From NCBI GenBank assembly GCA_020446285.1, contig JAGREZ010000259.1, positions 1 to 5,655 of the forward strand: a DNA stretch of 5,655 bases, in the 5' to 3' direction. Source of the stretch: Geminicoccaceae bacterium (GTDB lineage: Bacteria; Pseudomonadota; Alphaproteobacteria; Geminicoccales; Geminicoccaceae). This document shows, one piece after another, positions 1 through 5,655 of this stretch (position 1 is the stretch's first letter; each line of letters opens with the position of its first letter). A program made the position numbers and the translations under genes. The notes under the pieces were generated by a model. It was not told the origin of the DNA. It saw nothing but the letters and a program-made list of their open reading frames with translations, and did no database searches.

Positions 1-163
1 AGCTCCGACTAGCGACCGACCGGGAGTGCCGCCTGCGTGGCGCCTGAACGCAAAAGCAAACTCCGGAGGAGCGCAGCTCCGACCAGCGACCGACCGGGAG
101 TGCCGCCTGCGTGGCGCCTGAACGCAAGAGCAAACACCGGAAGAGCGACAGCTCCGACTAGCG
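1..163. repeat. Tandem ~75-bp repeat array, running off the left edge
   Basis: Two near-identical units lie head to tail at 1-74 and 75-149. They differ at only a few scattered positions and by one base in length. The start of a third unit (AGCTCCGACTAGCG, 150-163) matches the first unit exactly over 14 bases, then diverges into the coding sequence. That third copy contains the stop codon of the VOC-SpoIIAA gene (158-160). The array continues an unknown distance to the left. Each unit contains a GC-rich core around GGCGCC, and at the first junction GGAGC-GCA-GCTCC (68-80) can form a short hairpin. Because the units are 74 and 75 bp, a reading frame through the array does not repeat in register, which argues for non-coding DNA. 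No inverted ends, transposase or spacer pattern is visible, so it is neither an IS end nor a CRISPR. Confidence 0.85.
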
Positions 164-883
164 GGCGATCCAGGCGCGGGCCTCGTCGAGGGAATCGAGC
201 GGGAAGACCCGTACCTTCGCCGGAAGGACCACGGCGGCGGCGTTGGTCATGCGTTCGATCCAGCCGAGATCGGTGACGACCGCGATATGGGTGAAGCGGC
301 GCATGTGCCGCAGACTGAACAGGACATCGTCGAACAGGAGGGAAAGGTCGATCCCGTCGAAGCTCTCGACCACCTCGATGATCCGCACCGTTTCATGCCG
401 CCCGAGAAACGCCTCCATGCGCTCGACCACCTGTTCGAAGCGATCGGCGGTCACGCGGCCGGCGATCCTGAGCTCGATCACCCCCTTGGCGTCATCCTCG
501 TCATAATCCAGCCGGCCATTGCCGGGGTCGCGCGGATCGTAGCTGCCGAAATGCCAGAGGTGGCCTTCGGGATCCTTCGCCGAATAGAGGCGGCCGCCAT
601 AATCCTGATCGGCGACCTCGCTCACGATCTCCGCCCCCTCGCGCCGCGCCCGCGCACAATGCGCGTCGGGATCGGAAACGACGACATAGATATGCCCGCC
701 GCGCGGCGGATCACCGTCGCCCGCACTGCCGAGCATGACCTGACCGTCGCCATAGGAAAGCTCGGCATGGCGGATCCGGCCGTCATCGCCATCCACCACG
801 AGCCCGCGCTCGAAGCCGAAGGCGATGCAGAGCCAGTCGATCATGGAGCGTGCGTCGCTGTAGCGTAACGATGGAATGATCAT
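158..883 (-). CDS. Fusion protein: VOC (glyoxalase-fold) domain plus SpoIIAA-like STAS domain
   Basis: The 241-residue product has two halves. Residues 1-116 form a glyoxalase/bleomycin-resistance (VOC) domain of the PhnB-like type. It opens IIPSLRYSDARSMIDWL and has HAELSYGDG (39-47), HIYVVVSDPDAH (64-75), the 'REGAEIV' segment and DPEGHLWHFGSYDP (104-117), which is where stand-alone members normally end. H39 and E106 are candidate metal or substrate ligands. Acidic residues about 118-132 form a linker. Residues 134-241 match the SpoIIAA-like family (formerly DUF3478), with GVIELRIAGRVTADRFE (134-150), the FDGIDLSLLFDDV segment, HIAVVTDLGWIERM (199-212) and a closing VRVFPLDSLDEARAWIA. The frame is continuous with no sign of a frameshift. 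The ATG overlaps the nhaP stop (TGATG), so this is the last gene of a coupled operon. Its reaction is unknown; domain calls are confident, the joint function is not. Confidence 0.88.
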   Translation of the reverse strand: MIIPSLRYSDARSMIDWLCIAFGFERGLVVDGDDGRIRHAELSYGDGQVMLGSAGDGDPPRGGHIYVVVSDPDAHCARARREGAEIVSEVADQDYGGRLYSAKDPEGHLWHFGSYDPRDPGNGRLDYDEDDAKGVIELRIAGRVTADRFEQVVERMEAFLGRHETVRIIEVVESFDGIDLSLLFDDVLFSLRHMRRFTHIAVVTDLGWIERMTNAAAVVLPAKVRVFPLDSLDEARAWIAR

Positions 884-2193
884 CAGGATTCCCTCGATGG
901 TTCCGCGGAAGATTGCTCCCCGTCTCCGGCCCGGTCCAGCGCCTCCTCGCGCGCGGCCTTCGGACCGAAATGATTGATGACGGGCGCCATGGTCAGGCCC
1001 TGCACGATGATGGAGAAGATCACCACCACATAGGTGGCGGCGAGGATCACGGGCTTGTACTCGCTTTCCGGCAGGGAGAGGGCGAGTGCCACCGAAATGC
1101 CGCCGCGCAATCCGCCCCAGACGAGGATCGGCAGCGTTCCGGGGCTGAATGTCTGGCGCCGGGCGAGGACCGCCATCGGTGCGCCGACCGCGATCACCCG
1201 CGCCAGCAGCACGAGCGGCACCGCCGCCAGCACGATGGGCGAGCTTTCGCGCGCGAACGGAATGGCCAGCACCTCGATCCCGATCAGAAGGAACAGGGCG
1301 GCGTTGAGGATCTCGTCGATCAGATCCCAGAACCGCTCCACATGCAGGCGCGTGCGTTCGCTCATGCCATACTTGAAGCCGCTGTTGCCGATGAGCAGGC
1401 CGGCGAGCACCACGGCGATGGGTCCGCTCATGTGCAGCGCCATGGCCAGCGCGTAGGTGCCCATGACAAGCGCTATGGTCATGAGCACCTCGAGCACATA
1501 TTCGTCGACGCGGGCGAGCAGCTGACAGGTGAACCAGCCGGCCGCAGCACCGAGAAGCGCGCCGCCGAGCGCCTCCTTGACGAACAGCCGGGCGACATCC
1601 GCGACCCCCGTCTCGCCGCCGTCACTGCCGAAGGCGATCGCCGCGAGAATGAGAAAGACGACGACGGCGACACCGTCATTGAAGAGGCTCTCGCCGGCGA
1701 TCTTCGTCTGCAGCTGCCGTGGAACACGGATCGTCTTGAGCATCCCGAGCACGGCCACGGGATCGGTCGGACTGATGAGCGAGCCGAAGACGAGAGCGAC
1801 GATGAGCGGAATGCCGGCGAGCCAGTAGAGCGCGAAACCGATGATGAAGGTGGAGATCAGAAGGCCGATCGTGGCGGTAAGGATCACCATCCATTTCTCG
1901 TCGGCGAGATCGGAGAAATTGACGTGCAGCGCGCCGGCGAACAGGATGAAACCCAGCATCCCGTTCATCAGCGCCTCGTAGAAATCGATGCCGGCGACGA
2001 AGGCGCGCAGGTCCGCCACCAGCGTCAGTCCCGGTATCGCCCAGTCGAGCCCCATCGCCCCGAGCGATGCCGCAAGTCCCATGACGACGAGGCCGATGGT
2101 CGGCGGCAGGCGCAGGACGATATGGTTGATCCAGCCGAACGCCGCGGCGAGCACGATCAGGACCGACGAGATCTCGAAGATGGTCATGGTCAT
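883..2193 (-). CDS. NhaP-type CPA1 cation/proton antiporter
   Basis: This 436-residue inner-membrane protein exchanges Na+ or K+ for H+ and so contributes to pH and salt homeostasis. It has about 12-13 hydrophobic segments. The CPA1 motifs are clear: SPTDPVAV (141-148), ESLFNDGVAVV (168-178) with the ion-binding Asn-Asp pair at 172-173, a helix at about 288-308 reading FWDLIDEILN then LFLLIGIE, and WGGLRGGIS (359-367). The protein ends in a short charged tail of ~30 residues rich in Glu/Ser. There is no RCK/TrkA-N or universal-stress domain, unlike KefC-type or longer NhaP2-type transporters. The ATG at 2193 is chosen because it overlaps the upstream TGA as TGATG; a second in-frame ATG is 6 bp further on, and an upstream TTG is possible. 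Its stop makes the same TGATG overlap with the next gene. The specific ion cannot be read from sequence. Confidence 0.93.
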   Translation of the reverse strand: MTMTIFEISSVLIVLAAAFGWINHIVLRLPPTIGLVVMGLAASLGAMGLDWAIPGLTLVADLRAFVAGIDFYEALMNGMLGFILFAGALHVNFSDLADEKWMVILTATIGLLISTFIIGFALYWLAGIPLIVALVFGSLISPTDPVAVLGMLKTIRVPRQLQTKIAGESLFNDGVAVVVFLILAAIAFGSDGGETGVADVARLFVKEALGGALLGAAAGWFTCQLLARVDEYVLEVLMTIALVMGTYALAMALHMSGPIAVVLAGLLIGNSGFKYGMSERTRLHVERFWDLIDEILNAALFLLIGIEVLAIPFARESSPIVLAAVPLVLLARVIAVGAPMAVLARRQTFSPGTLPILVWGGLRGGISVALALSLPESEYKPVILAATYVVVIFSIIVQGLTMAPVINHFGPKAAREEALDRAGDGEQSSAEPSRES

Positions 2194-3827
2194 CAATATC
2201 CGAGTGCGAGACCGTCTTTTCTGGGATCCGAACCGCCGATCAGCACGCCGCGCTCATGATCGACCCGCACGATCTGGCTGCCGCCGAGCGGGGCGTCGGC
2301 CCATGCGATCGCGTGGCCCTTCATGGCCAGATCGAGCACCGCGCGTTCCGGCATTCCCCGTTCGACCTTGAGCGGGCCCGGATAGGCCATCGCCCGCGGC
2401 GAGGACGAGGCCTGTTGCGGATCCAGCCCGTAATCCAGCATGTCGGTGATGACATGCGCATGACCGACCGGCTGGTAGTCTCCGCCCATGACGCCGAAGC
2501 TGGCCCAGACCTTGCCATCCTTCATCGCCATGCCCGGAATGATCGTGTGCAGCGGCCGCTTGCGCGGTGCGACGACATTGGGATGCCCCTCCTCCAGACG
2601 GAAGGCGCGGCCGCGGGAATGGAAGTTGACCCCGGTGCGCGGACAAACCAGCCCCGAACCGAAACTGTCATAGATCGAGTTGATGAACGAGATCGCGTTG
2701 CCGTCGCGGTCGACGACACTCAGATAGATCGTGTCCGGATGCGGATCGAGCGGCGGATCGGGCAGGATGGTCATGGCCGTGTCGCGATCGATCGCCGATG
2801 CCAGCCGCCGCGCCCGGTCCCTGGCGAGGAGCTGTTCGACCGGAACATCGCCATGGCGCGGATCGGCGATGTAGCGGTCGCGGTCGCGGAAGGCGAGACG
2901 GGTGGCCTCCGCCTCGAGATGAAAGCGTTCGCCGCCACGCGGATCGAGTTCGCCAAGCGCGAAATTCTCGAGAATGTTGAGGATCGTCAGCGCCGTCAGG
3001 CCATGGCTGTTGGGCGGCAGTTCGAGAATGTCGAGACCGCGATACCCCGTGCGGATCGGCGTCGTCCATTCCGGCTCGAACAGCGCGAAATCCTCGGCAT
3101 CGTGCAGACCGCCGAACTCCCCGAGGCTCTGCAGCATCTTTCGCGCGAGATCGCCCTCGTAGAACGACCGCCAGCCCTCGCGCGCAACCTGCCGGAAGGT
3201 CTCGCCCAGAAGCGGCAGGGTCATCCGCTCGCCCACCGCCGGTGCCTTGCCCGATGGCAGGTAGAAGCGCCGCCCCGCCTCGCTGTTCATCAGCGTCGAG
3301 GTCGCGCGGTGCCAGTCGAAGGCCACCCTCGGGGTGACGACATAGCCGTTCAGGGCATGGTCGATCGCCGGTTGCAGCAATTCCTCCATCGACCGCGAGC
3401 CGAAGGCTTCGAGCAGCGCATGCCATCCCGCCGGTGCACCCGGAACGGTGACCGCATGCGGACTGAGCTGGCCGATGCGGCCGCCGCCGGCCATGCCGGA
3501 ATCGCGGCTGCCGGCCTCCTCCGCCGCTCCCGCACCAGCGGCGAGCAGGCGCTCGGGGGTGGCCGCACCGGGAGCCCATCCCGAGCTGTTCAGGGCGCTG
3601 ACCCTGCCATCGGCGGACACATGGATGGCCCAGCAATCGCCGCCGATACCGGTCGACTGGGGTTCGACGACACACTGGACCGCATTGGCGGCGATCGCGG
3701 CGTCGACGGCATTGCCACCGGCCCTGAGGATGTCCACGGCAGCGAGCGTCGCAAGAGGATGCGAGGTCGCCGCCATGGCATTGGCACCATAGGCAGCCGA
3801 GCGATCCGGCAGTTGAAAATCACGCAT
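2193..3827 (-). CDS. Gamma-glutamyltransferase-family Ntn hydrolase
   Basis: Members of this family are N-terminal-nucleophile hydrolases that cleave gamma-glutamyl amides such as glutathione, or related acyl amides, after cutting themselves into two subunits. In this 544-residue protein the large-subunit motifs are GGNAVDAAIA (38-47) and EPQSTGIGGD (55-64). The autocleavage site is in HPDTIYLSVVDRDGNA, which makes Thr366 the predicted nucleophile and gives subunits of about 365 and 179 residues. The end carries GGSDPRKDG (531-539). The PGGSRI-type motif of classical E. coli GGT is replaced by VMGGDYQPVGHAH (446-458). To my knowledge this resembles the YwrD/acylase-like branch, so the substrate may not be glutathione. 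There is no signal peptide, so it is probably cytoplasmic. An Ala/Gly/Ser-rich stretch at about 96-118 is a low-complexity loop. The stop overlaps the nhaP start by one base (TGATG), so the two are coupled. Confidence 0.92.
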   Translation of the reverse strand: MRDFQLPDRSAAYGANAMAATSHPLATLAAVDILRAGGNAVDAAIAANAVQCVVEPQSTGIGGDCWAIHVSADGRVSALNSSGWAPGAATPERLLAAGAGAAEEAGSRDSGMAGGGRIGQLSPHAVTVPGAPAGWHALLEAFGSRSMEELLQPAIDHALNGYVVTPRVAFDWHRATSTLMNSEAGRRFYLPSGKAPAVGERMTLPLLGETFRQVAREGWRSFYEGDLARKMLQSLGEFGGLHDAEDFALFEPEWTTPIRTGYRGLDILELPPNSHGLTALTILNILENFALGELDPRGGERFHLEAEATRLAFRDRDRYIADPRHGDVPVEQLLARDRARRLASAIDRDTAMTILPDPPLDPHPDTIYLSVVDRDGNAISFINSIYDSFGSGLVCPRTGVNFHSRGRAFRLEEGHPNVVAPRKRPLHTIIPGMAMKDGKVWASFGVMGGDYQPVGHAHVITDMLDYGLDPQQASSSPRAMAYPGPLKVERGMPERAVLDLAMKGHAIAWADAPLGGSQIVRVDHERGVLIGGSDPRKDGLALGY

Positions 3828-3834
3828 GCGAGTT

Positions 3835-3840
3835 CTTCCT
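3835..3840 (-). promoter_or_regulatory. Ribosome binding site of the ggt-family gene
   Basis: AGGAAG on the minus strand, preceded by AA, lies 7 bases upstream of the ATG at 3827. It is the best Shine-Dalgarno match in the window. It decides the start: an in-frame GTG at 3845 lies upstream of this site and would place it inside the coding region, so the ATG at 3827 is the better choice. Confidence 0.75.
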
Positions 3841-3896
3841 TTCACCGCCGTCTATGCCGCGCTTTGAACAAACACTCAACAACACATGCCGTTTGC

Positions 3897-3920
3897 GCAA
3901 GGCGGCGCGCCCCGGCCTGC
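3897..3920 (-). terminator. GC-rich hairpin downstream of rlmH (possible terminator)
   Basis: On the minus strand, about 40 bases after the rlmH stop, GCAGGC can pair with GCCTTGC, leaving one bulged T. Two further G-C pairs are possible inside, around a GGCGCG loop. This gives a strong GC stem in the right place to end the proA-nadD-rsfS-rlmH transcript. There is no following T-run, so it does not meet the usual criteria for an intrinsic terminator. It may be incidental in such GC-rich DNA. Confidence 0.25.
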
Positions 3921-3931
3921 CACCTCGATCG

Positions 3932-3963
3932 CGATGACAGGCTCATTTCCGATGACAGGCTCA
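3932..3963. repeat. 14-bp direct repeat spanning the rlmH stop codon
   Basis: The sequence CGATGACAGGCTCA occurs at 3932-3945 and again, identically, at 3950-3963, a period of 18 bp. The second copy contains the rlmH stop codon (TCA on the plus strand at 3961-3963). The repeats sit exactly where the conserved housekeeping gene order ends. They could be a small replication-slippage duplication, a protein-binding pair, or a scar of the rearrangement that brought in the neighbouring operon. The repeat itself is plainly visible; its role is not known. Confidence 0.7.
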
Positions 3964-4410
3964 ATCGCGGTGATAGGGATGTCCGCCAAGGATGCTGGAC
4001 GCGCGGTAGAGCTGTTCCATCAGCATCACCCGCACGAGCATGTGCGGCCAGGTCGCCCTTCCGAAGGCGAGCAGCAGATCGGCGCGCAGGCGCAGGCGCT
4101 CGGCCAGCCCGTCCGCACCGCCGACGATCACCGAGACGGTGCCCCGGCCCTCGTCGCGCAGGCGGCCCATGCGTGTCGCGAGATCGCGGCTGGAGAGATC
4201 CCTGCCGCGCTCGTCGAGGGCGATGACGAAATCGCCGGAGCCGATCTGGCTTTCGATGAGGTCGGCCTCGGCATCCTTTCCGCTGCGCCGTCCGCGCGCC
4301 ACCTTCTCGACGAGCTCGACCTCGAAGGGAATTCGCCGGCGATAGCGCTCGACGAGCTCCGCCATGGCGTCATCCTGCATTCGGCCGATCGCCACGATCC
4401 TGACCTTCAC
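3961..4410 (-). CDS. rlmH: 23S rRNA (pseudouridine1915-N3)-methyltransferase
   Basis: RlmH is a SPOUT-class, SAM-dependent methyltransferase that methylates pseudouridine 1915 in helix 69 of 23S rRNA on assembled 70S ribosomes. The 149-residue product is close to the usual ~155. It starts with the typical MKVRIVAIGR strand and has ALDERG at residues 64-69. The glycine-rich SAM-binding knot loop VGGADG is at 96-101. The conserved TWPHMLVR...EQLYRA segment is at 120-137, and the protein ends in PYHRD, the family C-terminus. The start codon is GTG at 4410; it is chosen because the protein begins exactly where the family does. No strong Shine-Dalgarno site precedes it, which suits re-initiation from rsfS 9 bp upstream. 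The pairing of rsfS with rlmH is a widespread conserved ribosome-related gene pair. The TGA stop lies inside a 14-bp direct repeat. Confidence 0.96.
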   Translation of the reverse strand: MKVRIVAIGRMQDDAMAELVERYRRRIPFEVELVEKVARGRRSGKDAEADLIESQIGSGDFVIALDERGRDLSSRDLATRMGRLRDEGRGTVSVIVGGADGLAERLRLRADLLLAFGRATWPHMLVRVMLMEQLYRASSILGGHPYHRD

Positions 4411-4419
4411 GGTGCCGGG

Positions 4420-4761
4420 CTACTGGCTGCTGACGACCCGGAGGCGGTCTCCCGGCGCCACCGACCAGAGGCGCTCGATGTCGTAGAAGGAGCGGGTTTC
4501 GGCGCGGAACAGATGCACGAGCACATCGTTCGCGTCGATGAGAACCCAGCTGCAATCCTCGAGTCCCTCGATGCCGAGCGCATCCATGTCGTTCTCCTTC
4601 AGGCGCGAGGCGAGCCTGTCGGCCATGGACGCGATGTGCCGCTGCGATGTGCCGCTGGCGACGATCATGTAGTCGGCGATGCTCGTCTTGCCCTTCAGAT
4701 CGAGGGTGGTGACGTCGATCGCCTTGTCGGCATCGAGGGATTTGAGAATGATGTCACGCAC
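4420..4761 (-). CDS. rsfS: Ribosome silencing factor RsfS (start uncertain)
   Basis: RsfS binds ribosomal protein uL14 on the 50S subunit and blocks joining with 30S, lowering translation in starvation or stationary phase. The conserved core is clear: a first helix (RDIILKSLDADKA), then LDLKGKTSIADYMIVASGTS at residues 20-39, RH at 41-42, SWVLIDANDVLVHLF at 71-85 and FYDIERLWS at 92-100. The coordinates use a GTG at 4761, giving 113 residues and no overlap with nadD. This is the most conservative start, but it trims about five residues that align with the E. coli N-terminus. The frame stays open far upstream. Other possibilities are CTG at 4782 (a 4-bp CTGA overlap with the nadD stop), ATA at 4797 (with GGAGA seven bases ahead of it) and ATG at 4917 (a 139-bp overlap with nadD). 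The TAG stop lies 9 bp before rlmH. The gene identity is firm; the start is not. Confidence 0.9.
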   Translation of the reverse strand: MRDIILKSLDADKAIDVTTLDLKGKTSIADYMIVASGTSQRHIASMADRLASRLKENDMDALGIEGLEDCSWVLIDANDVLVHLFRAETRSFYDIERLWSVAPGDRLRVVSSQ

Positions 4762-4778
4762 GGCTTCGCCGCGCCCGC

Positions 4779-5513
4779 TCAGCGTATCGGTGGATATGGT
4801 GCTGTCTCCGGTTGCATGTTTGCCGCGTGGGCGCCGGCGGACCCGTCCGGCCCGTCGGTCTTCTCGCGCAACGCCGTACTCGAAGCCGGGTGCGGCCGCA
4901 AGTGGATGTAGGTCCATACGGGTGGAGCCATCTCGATCAAGCGATCTGCCCTGCGCTCCGGCAATCTCGACCCACGAAGCGCCGTGGCAACCCTGCTCGC
5001 CACGGCAGCATGAGAATAGGGGCTGCGATCGAACACTGCAATCGGCGTCAGTGAAACGAGATCGCGCCAGCGCCGCCAGCGTGCCATCTGCAACAGGTTG
5101 TCGGCACCGATCAGCCAGACGAATCGGCCTTCGAACGAAGATGTTAGACGGGAAACCGTATCGACCGTGTAAACCGTGCGAAGACGTTGCTCGATGTCCG
5201 TGACGCGTATCCGGGGATGCGCGGCAACGGCTTCGGCCCGGTGCAACCGCTCGGCCAGGGGCGCCATACCGGCGCGCGGCTTGAGCGGGTTCTGCGGCGA
5301 GACCAGCCACCAGACGGCATCGAGCCCGAGCAGGCGCAGCGCCTCGATGCTGATATGGCGATGTCCCTCATGCGGCGGATTGAAGGAGCCGCCGAGCAGG
5401 CCGATGGCGGATCCGCGCCGGCGCCCGCCGCTCCTTGCGCCGGCGAGCGGAGGTGCAACGGCCCGAAGGCGCGGTCGCGCCGAGAGATCGAACAGCCGCA
5501 CCGCCGGCATCAT
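4779..5513 (-). CDS. nadD: Nicotinate-nucleotide adenylyltransferase
   Basis: NadD transfers AMP from ATP to nicotinic acid mononucleotide to give deamido-NAD, a step of NAD synthesis in the cytoplasm. The 244-residue product shows the nucleotidyltransferase phosphate-binding motif [11 protein letters not shown] at residues 41-51. It also has a GADN motif at 136-139 followed by a Trp/Arg-rich stretch, and the closing SSTALR motif at 211-216; together these are diagnostic of NadD. The start is the first of two tandem ATG codons and overlaps the proA stop by 4 bp. Using it leaves about 35 Arg/Ala/Pro-rich residues before the first beta strand, an extension of a kind seen in some alphaproteobacterial NadD proteins, so a later start is possible. 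The last ~25 residues after SSTALR are low-complexity and not part of the fold. The stop codon abuts the beginning of rsfS. Confidence 0.95.
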   Translation of the reverse strand: MMPAVRLFDLSARPRLRAVAPPLAGARSGGRRRGSAIGLLGGSFNPPHEGHRHISIEALRLLGLDAVWWLVSPQNPLKPRAGMAPLAERLHRAEAVAAHPRIRVTDIEQRLRTVYTVDTVSRLTSSFEGRFVWLIGADNLLQMARWRRWRDLVSLTPIAVFDRSPYSHAAVASRVATALRGSRLPERRADRLIEMAPPVWTYIHLRPHPASSTALREKTDGPDGSAGAHAANMQPETAPYPPIR

Positions 5514-5655
5514 GCCGGACGGGTCTGGCCGCTGCCGCGCACGAGATACTTGAAACTGGTGAGCTGTTCGACACCCACCGGTCCGCGCGCATGCATGCGG
5601 CCGGTCGAAATGCCGATCTCCGCTCCCATTCCGAACTCGCCGCCATCGGCGAACT
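5510..5655 (-). CDS. proA: Gamma-glutamyl phosphate reductase (glutamate-5-semialdehyde dehydrogenase), C-terminal fragment
   Basis: This is the last 47 residues and stop codon of ProA; the rest lies beyond the right edge. ProA reduces gamma-glutamyl phosphate to glutamate-5-semialdehyde with NADPH, the second step of proline synthesis in the cytoplasm. The fragment begins [17 protein letters not shown] and continues with [16 protein letters not shown]. This is the characteristic C-terminal signature of the family, containing the GAEIGIST and GPVG(V/L)EQLT motifs. It ends in a short ordinary tail, RGSGQTRPA. The TGA stop (5512-5510) overlaps the nadD start codon in an ATGA arrangement, so the two genes are probably translationally coupled. 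Identification is secure despite the short length. Nothing can be said about the catalytic cysteine, which lies outside the window. Confidence 0.95.
   Translation of the reverse strand, partial: FADGGEFGMGAEIGISTGRMHARGPVGVEQLTSFKYLVRGSGQTRPA

Larger units (their letters stand above)
3828..3960 (-). promoter_or_regulatory. Intergenic gap before the ggt operon with a weak promoter candidate
   Basis: This 133-bp gap is the only substantial non-coding space between genes in the window and separates the rlmH cluster from the ggt-nhaP-VOC unit. It includes an AT-richer patch (about 3862-3895) that stands out from the GC-rich surroundings. On the minus strand a possible sigma-70-like pair is TTGAGT (3879-3874) and CATAGA (3856-3851) with a 17-bp spacer. 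The -10 matches the consensus at only three of six positions, so this is a candidate only. A promoter here would let the accessory operon be expressed independently of the housekeeping genes. No clear operator palindrome was seen; TTGA and TCAA four-base arms flank an 8-bp centre at 3864-3879, too short to argue from. Confidence 0.3.

Noticed and set aside
1..163. CRISPR array
   Set aside because: The whole 75-bp unit is repeated with no unique spacers between short repeats, so this is a simple tandem repeat.
37..276. A small plus-strand frame through the repeat array encoding a repeated Arg/Pro-rich peptide
   Set aside because: The repeat units are 74 and 75 bp, so the frame is not maintained between them, and the frame continues as antisense of the fusion gene. 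No ribosome binding site stands out.
287..868. A 193-codon plus-strand frame opposite the VOC-SpoIIAA gene
   Set aside because: It contains no recognisable domain and lies wholly opposite a gene with two clear domains.
913..2259. A 448-codon open frame on the plus strand opposite nhaP
   Set aside because: The translation is a charged His/Asp/Arg/Gln mixture mirroring the hydrophobic codons of the antiporter. It has no motif and is a typical antisense shadow.
2193..3845. An upstream GTG start for the ggt-family gene at 3845
   Set aside because: It would put the strong AGGAAG ribosome binding site inside the coding sequence. The ATG at 3827 is ideally spaced from that site.
2256..4226. A 656-codon open frame on the plus strand opposite the ggt-family gene, its upstream gap and part of rlmH
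   Set aside because: It crosses two genes with unmistakable family motifs and an intergenic gap on the other strand. Its translation is rich in Arg/His/Asp with no recognisable domain. Long antisense frames are expected in GC-rich DNA.
4420..5310. A 296-residue version of RsfS extending deep into nadD
   Set aside because: The extra N-terminal sequence is nadD read in another frame, has no domain, and far exceeds the usual RsfS length of about 105-160 residues.

Overview
The window is a GC-rich stretch of bacterial chromosome, probably from an alphaproteobacterium. Every convincing gene is on the minus strand, so the biological reading direction runs from base 5655 down to base 1. The gene order proA-nadD-rsfS-rlmH, the GC-rich codon use and the protein sequences all fit the proline/NAD/ribosome housekeeping cluster of Hyphomicrobiales-like Alphaproteobacteria. 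I cannot name a genus from this alone.

Reading right to left: bases 5655-5510 hold the C-terminal end of proA (proline synthesis). It overlaps by 4 bp with nadD (NAD synthesis, 5513-4779). Next comes rsfS (ribosome silencing factor, ending at 4420), whose start codon is a real puzzle. After a 9-bp gap comes rlmH (23S rRNA pseudouridine methyltransferase, 4410-3961). These four genes are packed tightly and look co-transcribed.

A 133-bp gap (3960-3828) follows. It contains a 14-bp direct repeat that runs into the rlmH stop codon, a GC-rich hairpin, an AT-richer patch with a weak promoter candidate, and a good Shine-Dalgarno site for the next gene. In many relatives the gene after rlmH is, from general knowledge, an EnvC-like peptidase followed by a CtpA-type protease. 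Here the conserved order stops and an accessory three-gene unit begins.

That unit is a gamma-glutamyltransferase-family Ntn hydrolase (3827-2193), an NhaP-type CPA1 cation/proton antiporter (2193-883) and a two-domain protein (883-158). The last joins a glyoxalase-fold VOC domain to a SpoIIAA-like (STAS-fold) domain. Both gene junctions are TGATG one-base overlaps, so the three are almost certainly one translationally coupled operon. A gamma-glutamyl/glutathione-type hydrolase, a proton antiporter and a glyoxalase-fold protein together suggest a stress or electrophile/pH function, but that is inference.

The operon ends inside a tandem repeat. Two units of 74 and 75 bp fill bases 1-149, and the first 14 bases of a third copy cover the stop codon of the fusion gene. 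The array runs off the left edge of the window. I saw no tRNA, rRNA, CRISPR array, transposase or phage gene. The points most worth following are the VOC-SpoIIAA fusion and its coupled operon, the rsfS start with no good canonical start codon, and the stop-codon-anchored tandem repeat.
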